Assembly: GCA_028288775.1 (NCBI GenBank)
Contig: JAQGHP010000009.1
Span: 1 to 5,833 of the forward strand
Origin: Phycisphaerales bacterium
GTDB taxonomy: Bacteria; Planctomycetota; Phycisphaerae; Tepidisphaerales; Tepidisphaeraceae
Reading direction: 5' to 3'
Length of the DNA stretch: 5,833 nt
The notes beneath the pieces are model-generated. The model did not search any database, was not told where the DNA came from, and saw only the letters and a program-made list of their open reading frames with translations. Position numbers and translations under genes: made by a program. Shown here in pieces: positions 5,220 through 5,833 of this stretch; position 1 is the first letter of the stretch; every line of letters begins with the position of its first letter.

Positions 5220-5833
5220 TCACTTCTTCGGGGGCGGGCCGGCGGGGGCGGCGTTGTTCTGCTGGAACACAACGCCCAGAACCGTCGGGATAAGGATGAC
5301 CATAGGAAGGAGGAACGGCTTGACCGCGAAGAACCGCGCCACCGCGGGGCTCACTTCGTGATACTTGAAGATCAGCCCGAAGACGCCAAAGACCAGCATC
5401 ACCGCGCCCTGCAAACTCATGAACGTCATGACGCAGCCGCGGAAGAGGATGAACGTGAGGAGGCCGAAAAAGATCAGCCCCATCCCCGCCCCCGCCCAGG
5501 CGAAGCTTGGATCGAGGTTGAACGTCCGCCAGAGGCTCGCCCCCAGCAGTGCCCCGCAGAGCCCGCCCATGAAGGCCACGGCCCATTTCATTAGCGGCAT
5601 GGCCGCCACGCCCGCGATAAACGCCCCGGTAATCGCCAGCGGGAGCACCGCGCCGGCCTTATCGCCCAGGCTCACGCCGAGCATCGCCCCGGCAGTCGCG
5701 GCGTTCAGCACAACAAGAATCTTGAAGATGTTGTATCCGAAGAGCAGATATACGACGCCCAGCAGTACAAGCAAGGCGGCCAGCCCCGGACCCATCTGCT
5801 GGCACCATGCGAAGAGATCGCCCTGAGCCGGCC
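5220..5833 (-). CDS. TMEM198/DUF4203-like seven-helix membrane protein, 5' end probably beyond the window
   Basis: The frame is open from the stop at 5222-5220 to the right edge. The first ATG inside the window is at 5795 (191 residues) but has no ribosome-binding site. Twelve further codons upstream are open and continue the hydrophobic N-terminal region, so the true start is probably outside. Numbered from that ATG, there are about seven helices, with GVVYLLFGYNIFKI (13-26), RGCVMTFMSLQGA (119-131) and VFQQ (176-179), then a short Pro/Ala tail ending PPPKK. These motifs line up with the neighbouring protein encoded at 4273-4974, so the pair probably arose by duplication and has since diverged strongly. 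The role is unknown. The roughly 245 nt between the two genes hold a hairpin and a palindrome, so they may not be cotranscribed. Confidence 0.8.
   Translation of the reverse strand, partial: PAQGDLFAWCQQMGPGLAALLVLLGVVYLLFGYNIFKILVVLNAATAGAMLGVSLGDKAGAVLPLAITGAFIAGVAAMPLMKWAVAFMGGLCGALLGASLWRTFNLDPSFAWAGAGMGLIFFGLLTFILFRGCVMTFMSLQGAVMLVFGVFGLIFKYHEVSPAVARFFAVKPFLLPMVILIPTVLGVVFQQNNAAPAGPPPKK

Overview
The window is GC-rich bacterial chromosomal DNA with tightly packed genes and G/C-ending codons. I infer a Planctomycetota-like or similar environmental bacterium. The grounds are the mix of a GT-C membrane glycosyltransferase, a plant-type GDP-mannose 3,5-epimerase, TMEM198-like membrane proteins, an AT-rich heptamer repeat and a GC-rich REP-like palindrome between genes. 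No rRNA or marker gene is present, so the taxon is an inference from gene content and style only.

Layout: (1) From the left edge to 1576, on the minus strand, lies a multi-pass GT-C (family 39/ArnT-like) glycosyltransferase whose C-terminus is cut off by the window. (2) A 281-nt divergent intergenic region holds a good sigma70-type promoter and a strong Shine-Dalgarno for the plus-strand gene. (3) At 1858-2874 (+) is a GDP-mannose 3,5-epimerase homologue with every motif I know of in that family intact. (4) At 2879-3024 an AT-rich element is built almost entirely of degenerate 7-bp units. Its ends form a 32-bp inverted repeat with one mismatch, filling the gap between the epimerase stop and the next start. 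(5) At 3023-4270 (+) is a GT-B fold, GT4-type glycosyltransferase whose start codon lies in the end of that repeat. (6) At 4273-4974 (-) and from 5220 to the right edge (-) are two related seven-helix membrane proteins. They are separated by about 245 nt that carry a long hairpin and a REP-like palindrome. The first converges on the glycosyltransferase with 2 nt between stop codons.

Function: the epimerase would convert GDP-D-mannose to GDP-L-galactose (and/or GDP-L-gulose). The GT4 enzyme would be a natural user of a nucleotide sugar of this kind at the cytoplasmic face. The divergent GT-C protein would use a lipid-linked sugar on the far side of the membrane. Together this looks like part of a cell-surface polysaccharide or glycoconjugate locus. 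The two membrane proteins have no evident link to that pathway. I see no CRISPR array, transposase, tRNA, rRNA or defence system. The most unusual structure is the heptamer-built hairpin between the epimerase and the glycosyltransferase.
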